7,547 nucleotides of DNA from a bacterium (GCA_029946075.1 JAQSDT010000089.1:1-7547), one strand, 5' to 3'; numbered from the stretch's first letter, positions 1-6,375 are shown. The notes: generated by a model from the sequence alone, not told the origin. Made by a program: numbers and translations.

Positions 1-55
1 GGATGAGGGGTACCTCTCCGTGCCTTCGGTGTTTGCGGAGAGGTACCCCTCATCC
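1..55. repeat. Perfect 20-bp inverted repeat (REP-like hairpin)
   Basis: Bases 1-20 and 36-55 are exact reverse complements, separated by a 15-nt spacer, giving a strong hairpin on either strand. It continues directly into a second repeated block (56-98). From memory, this kind of sequence is scattered through Bradyrhizobium-type intergenic regions. The window begins exactly at the first arm, so the element may extend further left. It lies beyond the 3' end of the minus-strand hydrolase gene, where it could protect or terminate the transcript, but there is no U-tract. Copy number cannot be judged from one window. Confidence 0.8.
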
Positions 56-98
56 GCCTCCGCTTCGCTCCGGCACCTTCTCCCACAAGGGGAGAAGG
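56..98. repeat. Second REP-like block with 9-bp hairpin
   Basis: CCTTCTCCC at 76-84 pairs with GGGAGAAGG at 90-98 around a 5-nt loop. The flank at 56-74 (GCCTCCGCTTCGCTCCGGC) together with this hairpin matches a repeat I recall as frequent in Bradyrhizobium intergenic DNA. It sits 25 bp past the stop codon of the minus-strand hydrolase gene. A role in transcript ending is possible, but no run of T follows the hairpin on the minus strand. Confidence 0.65.
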
Positions 99-122
99 GA
101 AGGTCACGCCCCCACGACGCCC

Positions 123-1385
123 TCATGCCCCCGCCGGTGCCACCGGCATCGGCCACGTCGTGTACGCCTTCGGCAAATTCACCGGCCGATAATCCGTCAC
201 GTCTGCCATCCGCTTCACCACGGACTCATGCACGATGGCCCCCTCCGGAATCAGCCGCGGCTCCGCATCCGGGATGTACCAGCCGAAATAGCTCTGCCGC
301 GCCGGCCACTCCTTGTATTTTGCGCTCTTGGGAATGAACTCCAGGATCCACCACGCGCCCTTCAGCGAAATATGCAGATCGCCGCGCACATCGGGCGCGA
401 CGTAGGCGTACGGGCTGTTCTTGCGCTGGATGCCCCAGGCGAGGCGGTTGACGTTGCTGGTCGTGAACTGCAGCCCGCTTTTGGCGGCTTCCTCGATCAT
501 CCAGATCAGCGGATATTTCGAGAGGCCGCTTTCCTTCTCGGGATAGCCGCCGCCGATATCGGCATGCACGCCGGCGAACCACACCTGCAATATATCCTGC
601 GGCTCGGCGTGCGCGTCGTTGAAGCGGTTGTGCTTGAAGGTCTGCGGGTCGTCCCACTTCTTCAGGCGGAACATGCAGCGCCGCTCGTCGATCGAGATCG
701 CCTGCCGGAACGTCTGCACGCTCGGATTATGCAGCGTGTAGGCCAGTTCTTCCAGGCTCGGCCAATACAGCCGGTCGGCGCGCGGTACGATCACGCTCGC
801 GACCGTATCCCAGACGCCGACGAAGCGGATGGTCGGCCAGCGTGTCGAGGTGATGCGCGCGAATTGCGCGGCGTTGTCGTAGGGCCCGTCCGGCAGCGGC
901 CCGTCTTCGTCGCCGGCGTCGGTGAGCGCCTTGGGATTCAGCCGCAGCGCGGGCGCCTCGTCCGAGGAGAACTGCTTGTAGGAGATCAGGCCGGAGCCCG
1001 CGAGATTGATCTGCTCCGGCGTAATCAAACCAATCTTGTGGATCAGCCCCGCCAGCACGCGCACGGTATAGGCGCCGCGCGAAAAGCCGAACAAATAGAT
1101 CTGGTCGCCCGGCTGCCAGGTCCCGGCCAGGAAGCAATAGGCCGCCAGCACATTGTCATCGAGCCCGTAGCCGGTGGCGAGCCCGAGGACGGCATTGAAG
1201 TCCTGCTTGAGCTTGTGCCACGGATCCGGCCGCGCCAGCGTGCCGACGCCGGGATCGTAATACACGACCTGCCGCGGCCCGTTCTTGTCGGTCTTGCGCA
1301 GGCAGCGATACAGCTTCAGCACATTGGAGATGTTCTCGGAAATCTCGTTGCCGGTGCCGTCGCAGCAGATGATGATGTTTTTCAT
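123..1385 (-). CDS. DUF2235 (Tle1-like) alpha/beta hydrolase
   Basis: This 420-residue protein belongs to the DUF2235 family, the catalytic domain also found in type VI secretion phospholipases of the Tle1 group. The N-terminus has the family opening IIICCDGTGN (4-13). The nucleophile elbow is GFSRG (100-104, Ser102). GVWDTV (190-195) supplies the likely acid Asp193, and WFAGVHADIGGGY (269-281) carries the likely His274, so the Ser-Asp-His triad appears complete. No signal peptide is visible, which fits a cytoplasmic enzyme or a secreted effector of another route. No vgrG, PAAR or immunity gene is nearby, so an effector role is only a possibility. An in-frame TAG ends 10 bases before the ATG, fixing this as the first usable ATG. 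No good Shine-Dalgarno is seen. The gene is GC-rich like the core genome. The substrate (phospholipid or other ester) is not determined by the sequence. Confidence 0.9.
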   Translation of the reverse strand: MKNIIICCDGTGNEISENISNVLKLYRCLRKTDKNGPRQVVYYDPGVGTLARPDPWHKLKQDFNAVLGLATGYGLDDNVLAAYCFLAGTWQPGDQIYLFGFSRGAYTVRVLAGLIHKIGLITPEQINLAGSGLISYKQFSSDEAPALRLNPKALTDAGDEDGPLPDGPYDNAAQFARITSTRWPTIRFVGVWDTVASVIVPRADRLYWPSLEELAYTLHNPSVQTFRQAISIDERRCMFRLKKWDDPQTFKHNRFNDAHAEPQDILQVWFAGVHADIGGGYPEKESGLSKYPLIWMIEEAAKSGLQFTTSNVNRLAWGIQRKNSPYAYVAPDVRGDLHISLKGAWWILEFIPKSAKYKEWPARQSYFGWYIPDAEPRLIPEGAIVHESVVKRMADVTDYRPVNLPKAYTTWPMPVAPAGA

Positions 1386-1392
1386 GGGAGGA

Positions 1393-1420
1393 GCCTAGAA
1401 TCAGGTGATGCAATCTAGGC
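1393..1420. promoter_or_regulatory. 7-bp inverted repeat before the hydrolase gene
   Basis: GCCTAGA (1393-1399) and TCTAGGC (1414-1420) are perfect inverted arms with a 14-nt spacer. They lie 8-35 bases upstream of the minus-strand hydrolase ATG. A weak minus-strand -10-like TACACT lies just outside at 1422-1427. The arrangement fits an operator over the transcription start or a leader hairpin that could affect translation. This is inference from position and symmetry only. Confidence 0.35.
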
Positions 1421-1534
1421 GAGTGTAGCAGAATATCCACTGCGTCGAAATGAGGAGTCTGCTTCGTCTTGTTCTCAAGAGTATCGTCATGCAATCATTG
1501 GTAGAAATATGACCAAAGGGAGATGATCGCTGCG

Positions 1535-3430
1535 ATGGCCTCAAACCCTAATGACCACGTCGAGAGCTACCTTCGCCACTATTGTGATCCGGCCAATAAG
1601 TTTGATTTTGCAGTGCTCATTACCGGTCCATGGGGGGTGGGGAAAACCCACTTCATAGATAAATTCGTAGAGAGGCGTGCATCAGAAGCGGCTGTGGCAG
1701 AAAGTCCGTCTAAGCCGCTCCGAGTAAGCCTGAATGGGGTAACTATTGTTCAGCAAATAGATGACGAACTATTTCGACAATTGCACCCGATTTTATCATC
1801 CAAGGCGATGAGGATCGGGTGGAGTGTTTTGAAGAAATCAGTCAAGGCAACCACCAGACTAGAATTGGGCGCTGAGCAGGTCACAATAGATCCGTCCCTT
1901 CCTGATATCGATCTAACTAAGCACTTCAAAACTCCCAATGACGCTCTACTGATATTTGATGACGTTGAACGTTGCGCAATGCCCATTGCCGAAGTCCTAG
2001 GGTACATCAATTCGTTTGTTGAGAGAGACAAATTCAAAACGATCCTAATCGCGAATGAAATGGAGATAATCAATCGCGATGCTAAGGCGCGCAGCAAAGA
2101 TGGCGGTGACAATCCAACAGACGGCTATTCTCGGATCAAGGAGAAGCTAATAGGGCAAACCTTGGAGTTGAAATCCTCGGCGCCTGAGGCCCTTGATAGC
2201 TTCTTGAACGATATCCAAGATTCTGCTGCTGGAAAGTTTTTGAGGCAGAATGTGGGGCTCTTGCTGGATGTGCACACACAGTCCGGCACAGAAAATCTTA
2301 GGCTGCTGAAACATGCCCTATGGGATTATGAGAGGCTGGCGAAGAGCTTTACGCTAGAGCACTGGCGAAATGAAGAAGCGATGAAGGCTCTTTTGCTCGT
2401 CTGTGTAGTATTGGCGATTGAGGTTAGGTGCGGCAGGTTGCGGCGAGATGAGTTTCCGTCTTTGGAGGTCAGCGAACTAGCTCGGCTATTAAGGTCAATA
2501 CATAAGGAAGACGATAGTATCGCCGGAAGGATAGCGAGCCGATACCCGGCGGTGCAAATATCCAATAGCGTCATCAGGACAAAACTGATGGCGAGTCTAT
2601 TGTTTGAGGGATGGATTGATTCCAGCGACGTAAGGAGTTCGTTGGACAGTAGCCAGTACTACACGACAAAGACAAAACCTCCTTGGCTTGTAGCATCCGA
2701 GGCGTGGGATATTTCAGACGACGATTTTTCTGCGGCGGTTGCAAAAATTGAGCATCAATTTCGGGAGAGAGAATTCCAAAGTAATGGCGAGTTGCTCCAC
2801 ATTATTGGGTTGCGCTTTTTCTTCTCCAAAATAGGCGCGATTGAGGAGAGTGCCGACCGAGTAGCGGCGCAATGCAACGAATGTTTGGATGATCTCTTAA
2901 AGGTAGATAAGATTGAGGAGGTCGATTTAAGCGATCTGTTCAAGGGAGGCGAGATTTTTTGCTTCGAGCGTCAGGTTATGTCATCTGACGTAGTTGAATT
3001 TAAGGCTGTCTTTGATCATTTCAGAGGTCTAGTCGAAGCAGTGAAAGCCCGCCGATTACCCGATCACGGCCAAGAATTAATGGATCAACTTGATGCGGAT
3101 CCTGCGGTTTTTATGCAGCTCTTATGTCCAAATCAGATTCGAGTGTCCGATTATTACAATGTGCCAGTGTTAGCTACGATTCCTGTTGGAGAGTTTGTTG
3201 AAAGGCTGATGGCGCTGAGAATTGGTAGCCAAGGACTGGTGTTTGCTGCGTTCAAAGAGCGGTACCGCACAGGTCTGCTGGATCATGAGTTGCAGCAGGA
3301 AATGAGTTGGTTGGAGGACCTCCGCGACAAGCTTTGGGAAAAGGCCGAATCGCTGACGCCCCTCTCTCGATATAGGCTCCGGCAGCGCATTATTTCTTGT
3401 ATCGATCCATTCGTTTGTGCGCCCACGTAG
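1535..3430 (+). CDS. KAP-like P-loop NTPase, orphan, probably acquired
   Basis: The protein has 631 residues from this start. The N-terminal half is a P-loop NTPase of the KAP-like type. Walker A is GPWGVGKT (31-38). Walker B is LLIFDDVERC (138-147), with Asp142/Asp143 and Glu145. ILIANEMEI (171-179) looks like a sensor-1 strand with Asn174. A conserved-looking YSRIKEKLIGQ follows at 198-208, and NLRLLKHAL at 254-262 resembles the arginine-bearing sensor-2 helix. The C-terminal half (about 300-631) is helical-looking and matches no domain I recognise. Only a short hydrophobic run (285-295) is present, so no clear membrane segment, unlike many KAP proteins. ATG 1535 is preferred: GGGAG at 1518-1522 lies 12 nt upstream, whereas it abuts the alternative ATG at 1523. 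GC is clearly below that of neighbours, with many ATA, TTA, CTA and AGG codons, suggesting transfer. KAP NTPases occur in anti-phage systems (PifA, QatA), so defence is a reasonable inference but unproven. Confidence 0.85.
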   Translation: MASNPNDHVESYLRHYCDPANKFDFAVLITGPWGVGKTHFIDKFVERRASEAAVAESPSKPLRVSLNGVTIVQQIDDELFRQLHPILSSKAMRIGWSVLKKSVKATTRLELGAEQVTIDPSLPDIDLTKHFKTPNDALLIFDDVERCAMPIAEVLGYINSFVERDKFKTILIANEMEIINRDAKARSKDGGDNPTDGYSRIKEKLIGQTLELKSSAPEALDSFLNDIQDSAAGKFLRQNVGLLLDVHTQSGTENLRLLKHALWDYERLAKSFTLEHWRNEEAMKALLLVCVVLAIEVRCGRLRRDEFPSLEVSELARLLRSIHKEDDSIAGRIASRYPAVQISNSVIRTKLMASLLFEGWIDSSDVRSSLDSSQYYTTKTKPPWLVASEAWDISDDDFSAAVAKIEHQFREREFQSNGELLHIIGLRFFFSKIGAIEESADRVAAQCNECLDDLLKVDKIEEVDLSDLFKGGEIFCFERQVMSSDVVEFKAVFDHFRGLVEAVKARRLPDHGQELMDQLDADPAVFMQLLCPNQIRVSDYYNVPVLATIPVGEFVERLMALRIGSQGLVFAAFKERYRTGLLDHELQQEMSWLEDLRDKLWEKAESLTPLSRYRLRQRIISCIDPFVCAPT

Positions 3431-3537
3431 CCGAGTCTTGCTTTCTCACGACAGCTTTCACAATCAGATCTCGGTTCTGTTCGGTGTGCCCCGTTTGTGC
3501 GAGCAATGGATCGTCGGTTCGATGGGTCGAGAAGTAG

Positions 3538-3888
3538 CTAGCGGGACGGTTGCTTCATTTGCTGAAGGGCACGCGTTCGCACCACTTGCGCCAGATCAGC
3601 CTGGCTCCGTGCTCCCCATCTTCGCCAGCACCCGGTGCACGTGCGTCCTCGCCGTGGCGATACGGATGCCGAGGCGGTCGGCGGCGTCGTGGATGCTGCC
3701 TGAGGTGACGATGGCGACGACGAGGCCGGCTTAGACGGGATCACCGCGAAGCGATTTTGCAAACTCGACGCCGGGGATGTCATCTGGGTCCATGATGAAG
3801 TTGATGACGGTCGGTGGGTGTGGGCTGCGCTAATCCGCAGCGCCGGTCCTGGGCGTCTCACGCCGCCTCCCGCCAAGGGCCGCCGCAT
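3538..3888 (-). pseudogene. Decayed C-terminal part of a LuxR-type HTH regulator
   Basis: Three minus-strand segments join into the end of a LuxR-type regulator. About 3888-3810 reads VRRPGPALRISAAHTHRP. Shifted by one base, about 3811-3614 reads VINFIMDPDDIPGVEFAK and then the helix-turn-helix AADRLGIRIATARTHVHRVL ending AKMG. Shifted back, 3615-3538 reads GARSQADLAQVVRTRAL up to a natural TAG at 3538-3540. The ATARTHVHRVLAK stretch is the recognition helix region of GerE/LuxR domains, and SQADL is the usual continuation. A TAA at 3731-3733 interrupts the middle segment just before the HTH. Related regulators I recall are around 370 residues; only about 115 remain and the N-terminal part is missing. 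Two frameshifts plus a stop make a working protein very unlikely. The exact left-over boundary near 3888 is uncertain. Confidence 0.65.
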
Positions 3889-3936
3889 GCTATATATGCC
3901 CGGGAGAAACGAGCCTTGGTGCAGTCTTGCTATATG
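3888..3936 (+). promoter_or_regulatory. TGCTATAT direct repeats before hicB
   Basis: TGCTATAT occurs at 3888-3895 and again at 3928-3935, exactly 40 bp apart, in the 62 bp before the antitoxin start. Either copy contains a -10-like TATATA/TATATG, but no -35 match lies at a proper distance. The equal spacing, about four helical turns, would suit an operator pair for self-regulation of the toxin-antitoxin operon. This is a positional inference and the repeat is short. Confidence 0.3.
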
Positions 3937-3949
3937 AAGCGGAGCCCAA

Positions 3950-4186
3950 ATGTCGAAGCCGGTGATTTTTACCATTTCCGCCGTTTGGGACGACGAGGCT
4001 TCGGTCTGGAGCGGGCACTGCGACGAGATTCCGGCTGCGGCCGACGCTGCCACGCTCGACGAACTGCTTTCAAAAATATCGGCGATGGCGCTCGACCTGT
4101 TGCCGGACAATCATCCCGGTGTTGATCCGGCGTCTCTATTCCTTCAGATCACCGCGCTGCGCGAAGCCGAGCCGGCAACCGCATAG
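3950..4186 (+). CDS. hicB: HicB-family (DUF1902) antitoxin
   Basis: This 78-residue protein has the compact HicB-like fold signature of DUF1902. Strand one is VIFTISAVWDDEASVWSG (5-22), followed by CDEIPAAADAATLDELLSKI (24-43), the typical bulge and helix of this family. It should bind and neutralise the HicA toxin encoded immediately downstream. The start has GGAG at 3941-3944, 5 nt before the ATG, which supports it. The stop codon TAG touches the ATG of the toxin gene, so the two are translationally linked. It is shorter than classical HicB proteins, and the C-terminal tail (about 55-78) shows no recognisable ribbon-helix-helix or HTH DNA-binding domain, so direct autorepression is doubtful. 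Gene order is antitoxin first, the reverse of E. coli hicAB. Confidence 0.85.
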   Translation: MSKPVIFTISAVWDDEASVWSGHCDEIPAAADAATLDELLSKISAMALDLLPDNHPGVDPASLFLQITALREAEPATA

Positions 4187-4384
4187 ATGGCGCCGCAGTT
4201 CGACAAGCCGCTGCGCGATCTGTTGCGCGCCGCAGGCTGCGCGCTGGTCCGGCAGGGCAAAGGCAGCCACGAAATCTGGCATAGCCCGATCACGCAACGA
4301 AACTTCCCGGTGCCCGTCGGCATTCCGAGCCGTCACACCGCTAATGCCATCCTGCGTCAGGCCGGATTGCCGAAGGCCTTTTGA
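4187..4384 (+). CDS. hicA: HicA-family toxin (mRNA interferase)
   Basis: This 65-residue protein matches the HicA (YcfA-like) family of small double-stranded-RNA-binding-fold ribonucleases that cleave mRNA and arrest growth. LRDLLRAAGCALVRQGKGSHEIW (9-31) holds the typical helix and the GSHEIW motif with catalytic His28. FPVPVGIPSRHTANAILRQAGL (40-61) is the usual second half, where a strand is followed by a helix. Length is normal for the family and the active-site His is intact, so the toxin is probably functional and held in check by the adjoining HicB-like protein. Its ATG directly follows the antitoxin stop without a gap, and no separate Shine-Dalgarno is obvious, suggesting coupled translation. 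Confidence 0.88.
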   Translation: MAPQFDKPLRDLLRAAGCALVRQGKGSHEIWHSPITQRNFPVPVGIPSRHTANAILRQAGLPKAF

Positions 4385-4595
4385 ACGGGCGCTGCGACCC
4401 CCGGCGGGACGCCACGGCTCGCCCCGAGATATTGCGGAGCGAGGGCGGGCGACCCCTTCTGCCGGGACGGGAACCCGATTTTTTGTACTTTGCATGGGGT
4501 TGTTTTGCGGTTTTTGTTTTTGGCGGTGCGCGGCCACCCGAACGGGTCATCCGGCCCCTCCCGGTACACCAGCCCCAGCCACCCCACCCGCCCAA
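4385..4595. other. Non-coding gap between converging hicBA and rpmB
   Basis: About 210 bases with no supportable gene. The left part is very GC-rich. The middle (about 4480-4530) has several T-runs on the plus strand (ATTTTTTG at 4481-4488, then TTTTTG repeats) preceded by CGGGAACCCG, whose arms are too close together for a normal hairpin. This could help end hicBA transcription, but a proper stem is not visible. Translations of this stretch are low-complexity and look spurious. Confidence 0.4.
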
Positions 4596-4626
4596 ACAAA
4601 AAGGCCGGATCCTGCGATCCGGCCTT
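4596..4626 (-). terminator. Intrinsic terminator of rpmB
   Basis: AAGGCCGGATC (4601-4611) and GATCCGGCCTT (4616-4626) form an 11-bp perfect stem with a 4-nt loop. Read on the minus strand, the stem runs into TTTTTGTTTG, a classical U-tract. It begins about 33 bases after the rpmB stop codon. On the plus strand there is no T-run after the stem, so the terminator works in the rpmB direction, though the hairpin could also hinder read-through from hicBA. Confidence 0.9.
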
Positions 4627-4658
4627 CCGAAATTACCTCAACTCACGCAGTGAGGCGC

Positions 4659-4967
4659 TTAGCTGGCCTTCTTCTCGTACACCGGCTTGCCGACCTTCTT
4701 CTCGATGGCGCGCTTGAGGTCCAGCGCGCGGGGCGAGAGGACGGCGGCCTTGGCCTTGATCAGGAAGGCATCGAGGCCGCCATTGTGGTCGACGCTCTTG
4801 AGCGCGTTGGTCGAGACGCGCAGGCGCACATTGCGGGCGAGCGCGTCCGAGATGAAGGTGACGTTGACCAGGTTGGGCAGGAAGCGCCGCTTGGTCTTGA
4901 TGTTCGAGTGGCTCACCTTGTGGCCCACCTGGGGGCCCTTGGCCGTCAGTTCGCAGCGCCGGGACAT
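4659..4967 (-). CDS. rpmB: 50S ribosomal protein L28
   Basis: This 102-residue protein is bacterial L28 of the alphaproteobacterial type, a component of the large ribosomal subunit. It opens MSRRCELTAKGPQVGHKVSH, the family hallmark, followed by SNIKTKRRFLPNL (about 21-33) and the RLRVSTNALKSVDHNGGLD segment (about 49-67). The end is rich in Lys, as expected. ATG 4967 is chosen because AGAGGA lies 8 nt upstream on the minus strand and the protein then starts with the conserved MSRRCE. A TTG two codons earlier is in frame but poorly placed. The gene is a single transcription unit, with a clear promoter about 90 bases upstream and an intrinsic terminator just downstream. Divergent to it is the DUF3108 gene. 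Codon use and GC are those of a core gene. Confidence 0.97.
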   Translation of the reverse strand: MSRRCELTAKGPQVGHKVSHSNIKTKRRFLPNLVNVTFISDALARNVRLRVSTNALKSVDHNGGLDAFLIKAKAAVLSPRALDLKRAIEKKVGKPVYEKKAS

Positions 4968-5057
4968 CGTCAAAATCCTCTTCCATCCCCGCCCATAGCA
5001 GCGCGTCTGCCGCGCCCGCGGGGGTCCAAATTCGCGTCCATTTTCAGGAACCGCGGA

Positions 5058-5086
5058 CGTATAGGGTGGGACGGCCGAACCGTCAA
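5058..5086 (-). promoter_or_regulatory. Sigma70-type promoter of rpmB
   Basis: On the minus strand, TTGACG (5086-5081) and TATACG (5063-5058) are separated by exactly 17 bases, a strong match to the housekeeping promoter. Transcription would begin near 5051, giving a leader of about 85 nt before the rpmB ATG. No clear regulatory structure is seen in that leader. Confidence 0.8.
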
Positions 5087-5154
5087 GGTTTTTGGGCCCG
5101 CGCCAGATGCGGGATTGCCCGGTTTATAAGGGGTTCCAGCGACTTATGGCATCA

Positions 5155-5160
5155 TATAAA
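5155..5160 (+). promoter_or_regulatory. Possible -10 box for the DUF3108 gene
   Basis: TATAAA at 5155-5160 stands out in the divergent region and is about 70 bases before the DUF3108 start. The expected -35 position around 5132-5138 (GGTTCCA) is a poor match, so the assignment is tentative. Confidence 0.3.
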
Positions 5161-5229
5161 GGGCGCAATCCCCGCCGACATGATGGCTTTCGCGAAAACA
5201 CGCGTTGTTTGCGCCAATTTGCTGCTTAA

Positions 5230-6123
5230 ATGACCTTCAGCTCGCGCCGATCCCGGGATTTGCAGGATTTGACCACCCTCCACGCCATATCGCCCAAAGC
5301 CGTCAGGTTTGCCCTCGCGGCGAGCCTGTGTGCCGGGGCATGGCTGGCGCCGCAGGCCGCCGGGGCCCAGGGCCGGCTGGACGCGCAATACGAGGCGTCG
5401 CTGTCGGGCATCCCGGTTGGCAAGGGCAGTTGGACCATCGAAATCGGCGACGACGCCTTTTCGGCCTCCGCCCAGGGCGGCACGTCGGGGCTGTTGAAGG
5501 CGTTTTCCGGCGGCACCGGCTCTGGCGCCAGCCAGGGCCGCGTCGTGAATGGCGCGCTGCTGGCCAATGCCTATACCGCGACCACCACCACGTCGAAGAA
5601 GTCCGAGACCATCCGCCTCGTGCTCGGCAATGGCGGGGTGAAGGAGTTTTCGATCGATCCGGAGCCGCCGGTCGACGCCGACCGCATCGTCGTCACCGAC
5701 GCACATCGCAAGAACGTGCTCGATCCCATGACCGGCTCGATGCTGCGCGTGCCGGGCAATGGCGAGTTGATGGCGCCGGAATCGTGCCGCACCGGCACCG
5801 GCGTGTTCGACGGCCGCCTGCGCTACGATCTCAAGCTCGACTACAAGCGCATCGAAACCGTCAAGGCCGAGCGCGGCTATCATGGCCCGGCGCTGGTCTG
5901 CGCGATCTATTTCACGCCGATCGCGGGCTACATCCCCGATCGCCCCGTCATCAAATATCTCGCCACCGAACGCCGCATCGAAATCGCCTTCGTGCCGATC
6001 GCGGGCACGCGTGTGCTGGTTCCATTCCGCATGACGATCCCTACGCCGTTCGGACCTGCGATGCTGGAAGCGACGTCGTTCGTGACGACGGCGATGCCGC
6101 CCAAGGTCGCGAAGACGCAGTGA
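5230..6123 (+). CDS. DUF3108 exported protein
   Basis: This 297-residue protein is of the DUF3108 type, a family of exported, beta-rich proteins of unknown exact role, common in alphaproteobacteria. Residues about 22-46 form a signal peptide: positive PKAVR, hydrophobic FALAASLCAGAWLA, and a likely signal peptidase I site after AGA (44-46). The mature part starts QGRLDAQYEASLSGIPVGKG, a typical DUF3108 strand pair in which a small molecule or lipid-like ligand is often guessed. Two cysteines (186 and 224) remain after cleavage and could form a periplasmic disulphide. The C-terminal segment RRIEIAFVPIAGTRVLVPFR (248-267) is conserved-looking. ATG 5230 gives a rather long 20-residue stretch before the signal core and has no Shine-Dalgarno. 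TTG 5260 or 5269 are alternative starts that would shorten it. The gene is divergent from rpmB and is core-like in composition. Confidence 0.88.
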   Translation: MTFSSRRSRDLQDLTTLHAISPKAVRFALAASLCAGAWLAPQAAGAQGRLDAQYEASLSGIPVGKGSWTIEIGDDAFSASAQGGTSGLLKAFSGGTGSGASQGRVVNGALLANAYTATTTTSKKSETIRLVLGNGGVKEFSIDPEPPVDADRIVVTDAHRKNVLDPMTGSMLRVPGNGELMAPESCRTGTGVFDGRLRYDLKLDYKRIETVKAERGYHGPALVCAIYFTPIAGYIPDRPVIKYLATERRIEIAFVPIAGTRVLVPFRMTIPTPFGPAMLEATSFVTTAMPPKVAKTQ

Positions 6124-6375
6124 GAGCCTTGACTCTTCTCCCCTTCTGATTCGACTCCGCGCTTCCCGTTTTCTTAAGGATTTGGTCCCGAAACCGTCGC
6201 TTGTGGAGCCGCTTCAAACTTGATCTAGTGCCGCCCTGATTGCGTCAACGCTGGATGTTGCGGTGAACGGATCAGGTTTCGGGAAGAGTCACCGATTCGG
6301 ACGCGATTCGTTCCAGACTCGTTCCAGACCTTAAGCCGCGAGGCGATCGCCGTCGCATAATGAGACACTATCGGC
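6124..6375. other. Intergenic region with nested repeats, no gene seen
   Basis: Between the DUF3108 stop and the REP-like element I see no coding potential on either strand. There is a 10-bp perfect inverted repeat, TCCCGAAACC (6186-6195) with GGTTTCGGGA (6275-6284). CGGTGA/TCACCG (6261-6266 and 6289-6294) is a smaller one, and there is a tandem 11-bp repeat at 6308-6329. These could belong to an old repeat element, a structured transcript or regulator sites. No intrinsic terminator with a U-tract follows the DUF3108 gene. Confidence 0.5.
6308..6329. repeat. Tandem 11-bp direct repeat
   Basis: TCGTTCCAGAC occurs twice without a gap at 6308-6318 and 6319-6329. Eleven bases is close to one helical turn, so a protein could bind the same face twice. 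It may equally be a chance duplication. Confidence 0.6.

Noticed and set aside
285..1150. Type VI effector operon around the DUF2235 protein
   Set aside because: No VgrG, PAAR, adaptor or immunity gene is visible in the window; family membership alone does not make it a secreted effector.
3..1418. Long open plus-strand frame opposite the hydrolase gene
   Set aside because: Its protein is Arg/Pro/His-rich without any motif and it mirrors a gene with a complete catalytic triad; it is a GC-rich antisense shadow.
2387..2421. Membrane segment in the KAP-like protein
   Set aside because: The hydrophobic run is only about 11 residues and is flanked by charged residues, too short for a confident transmembrane helix.
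3417..3734. Plus-strand frame after the NTPase gene
   Set aside because: No motif or ribosome site; its right part runs antisense to the LuxR-type remnant.
3538..4110. Single 190-codon minus-strand frame
   Set aside because: Its first part is antisense to hicB and Ser-rich. Only the short ends match regulator sequence, and the HTH lies in another frame, so it is not one gene.
4119..5129. Plus-strand frame of 336 codons crossing hicA and rpmB
   Set aside because: It overlaps three better supported features, including a terminator, and has low-complexity composition.
5152..5883. Minus-strand frame opposite the DUF3108 gene
   Set aside because: Ala/Arg/Gly-rich shadow with no domain, opposite a gene with a signal peptide and family match.
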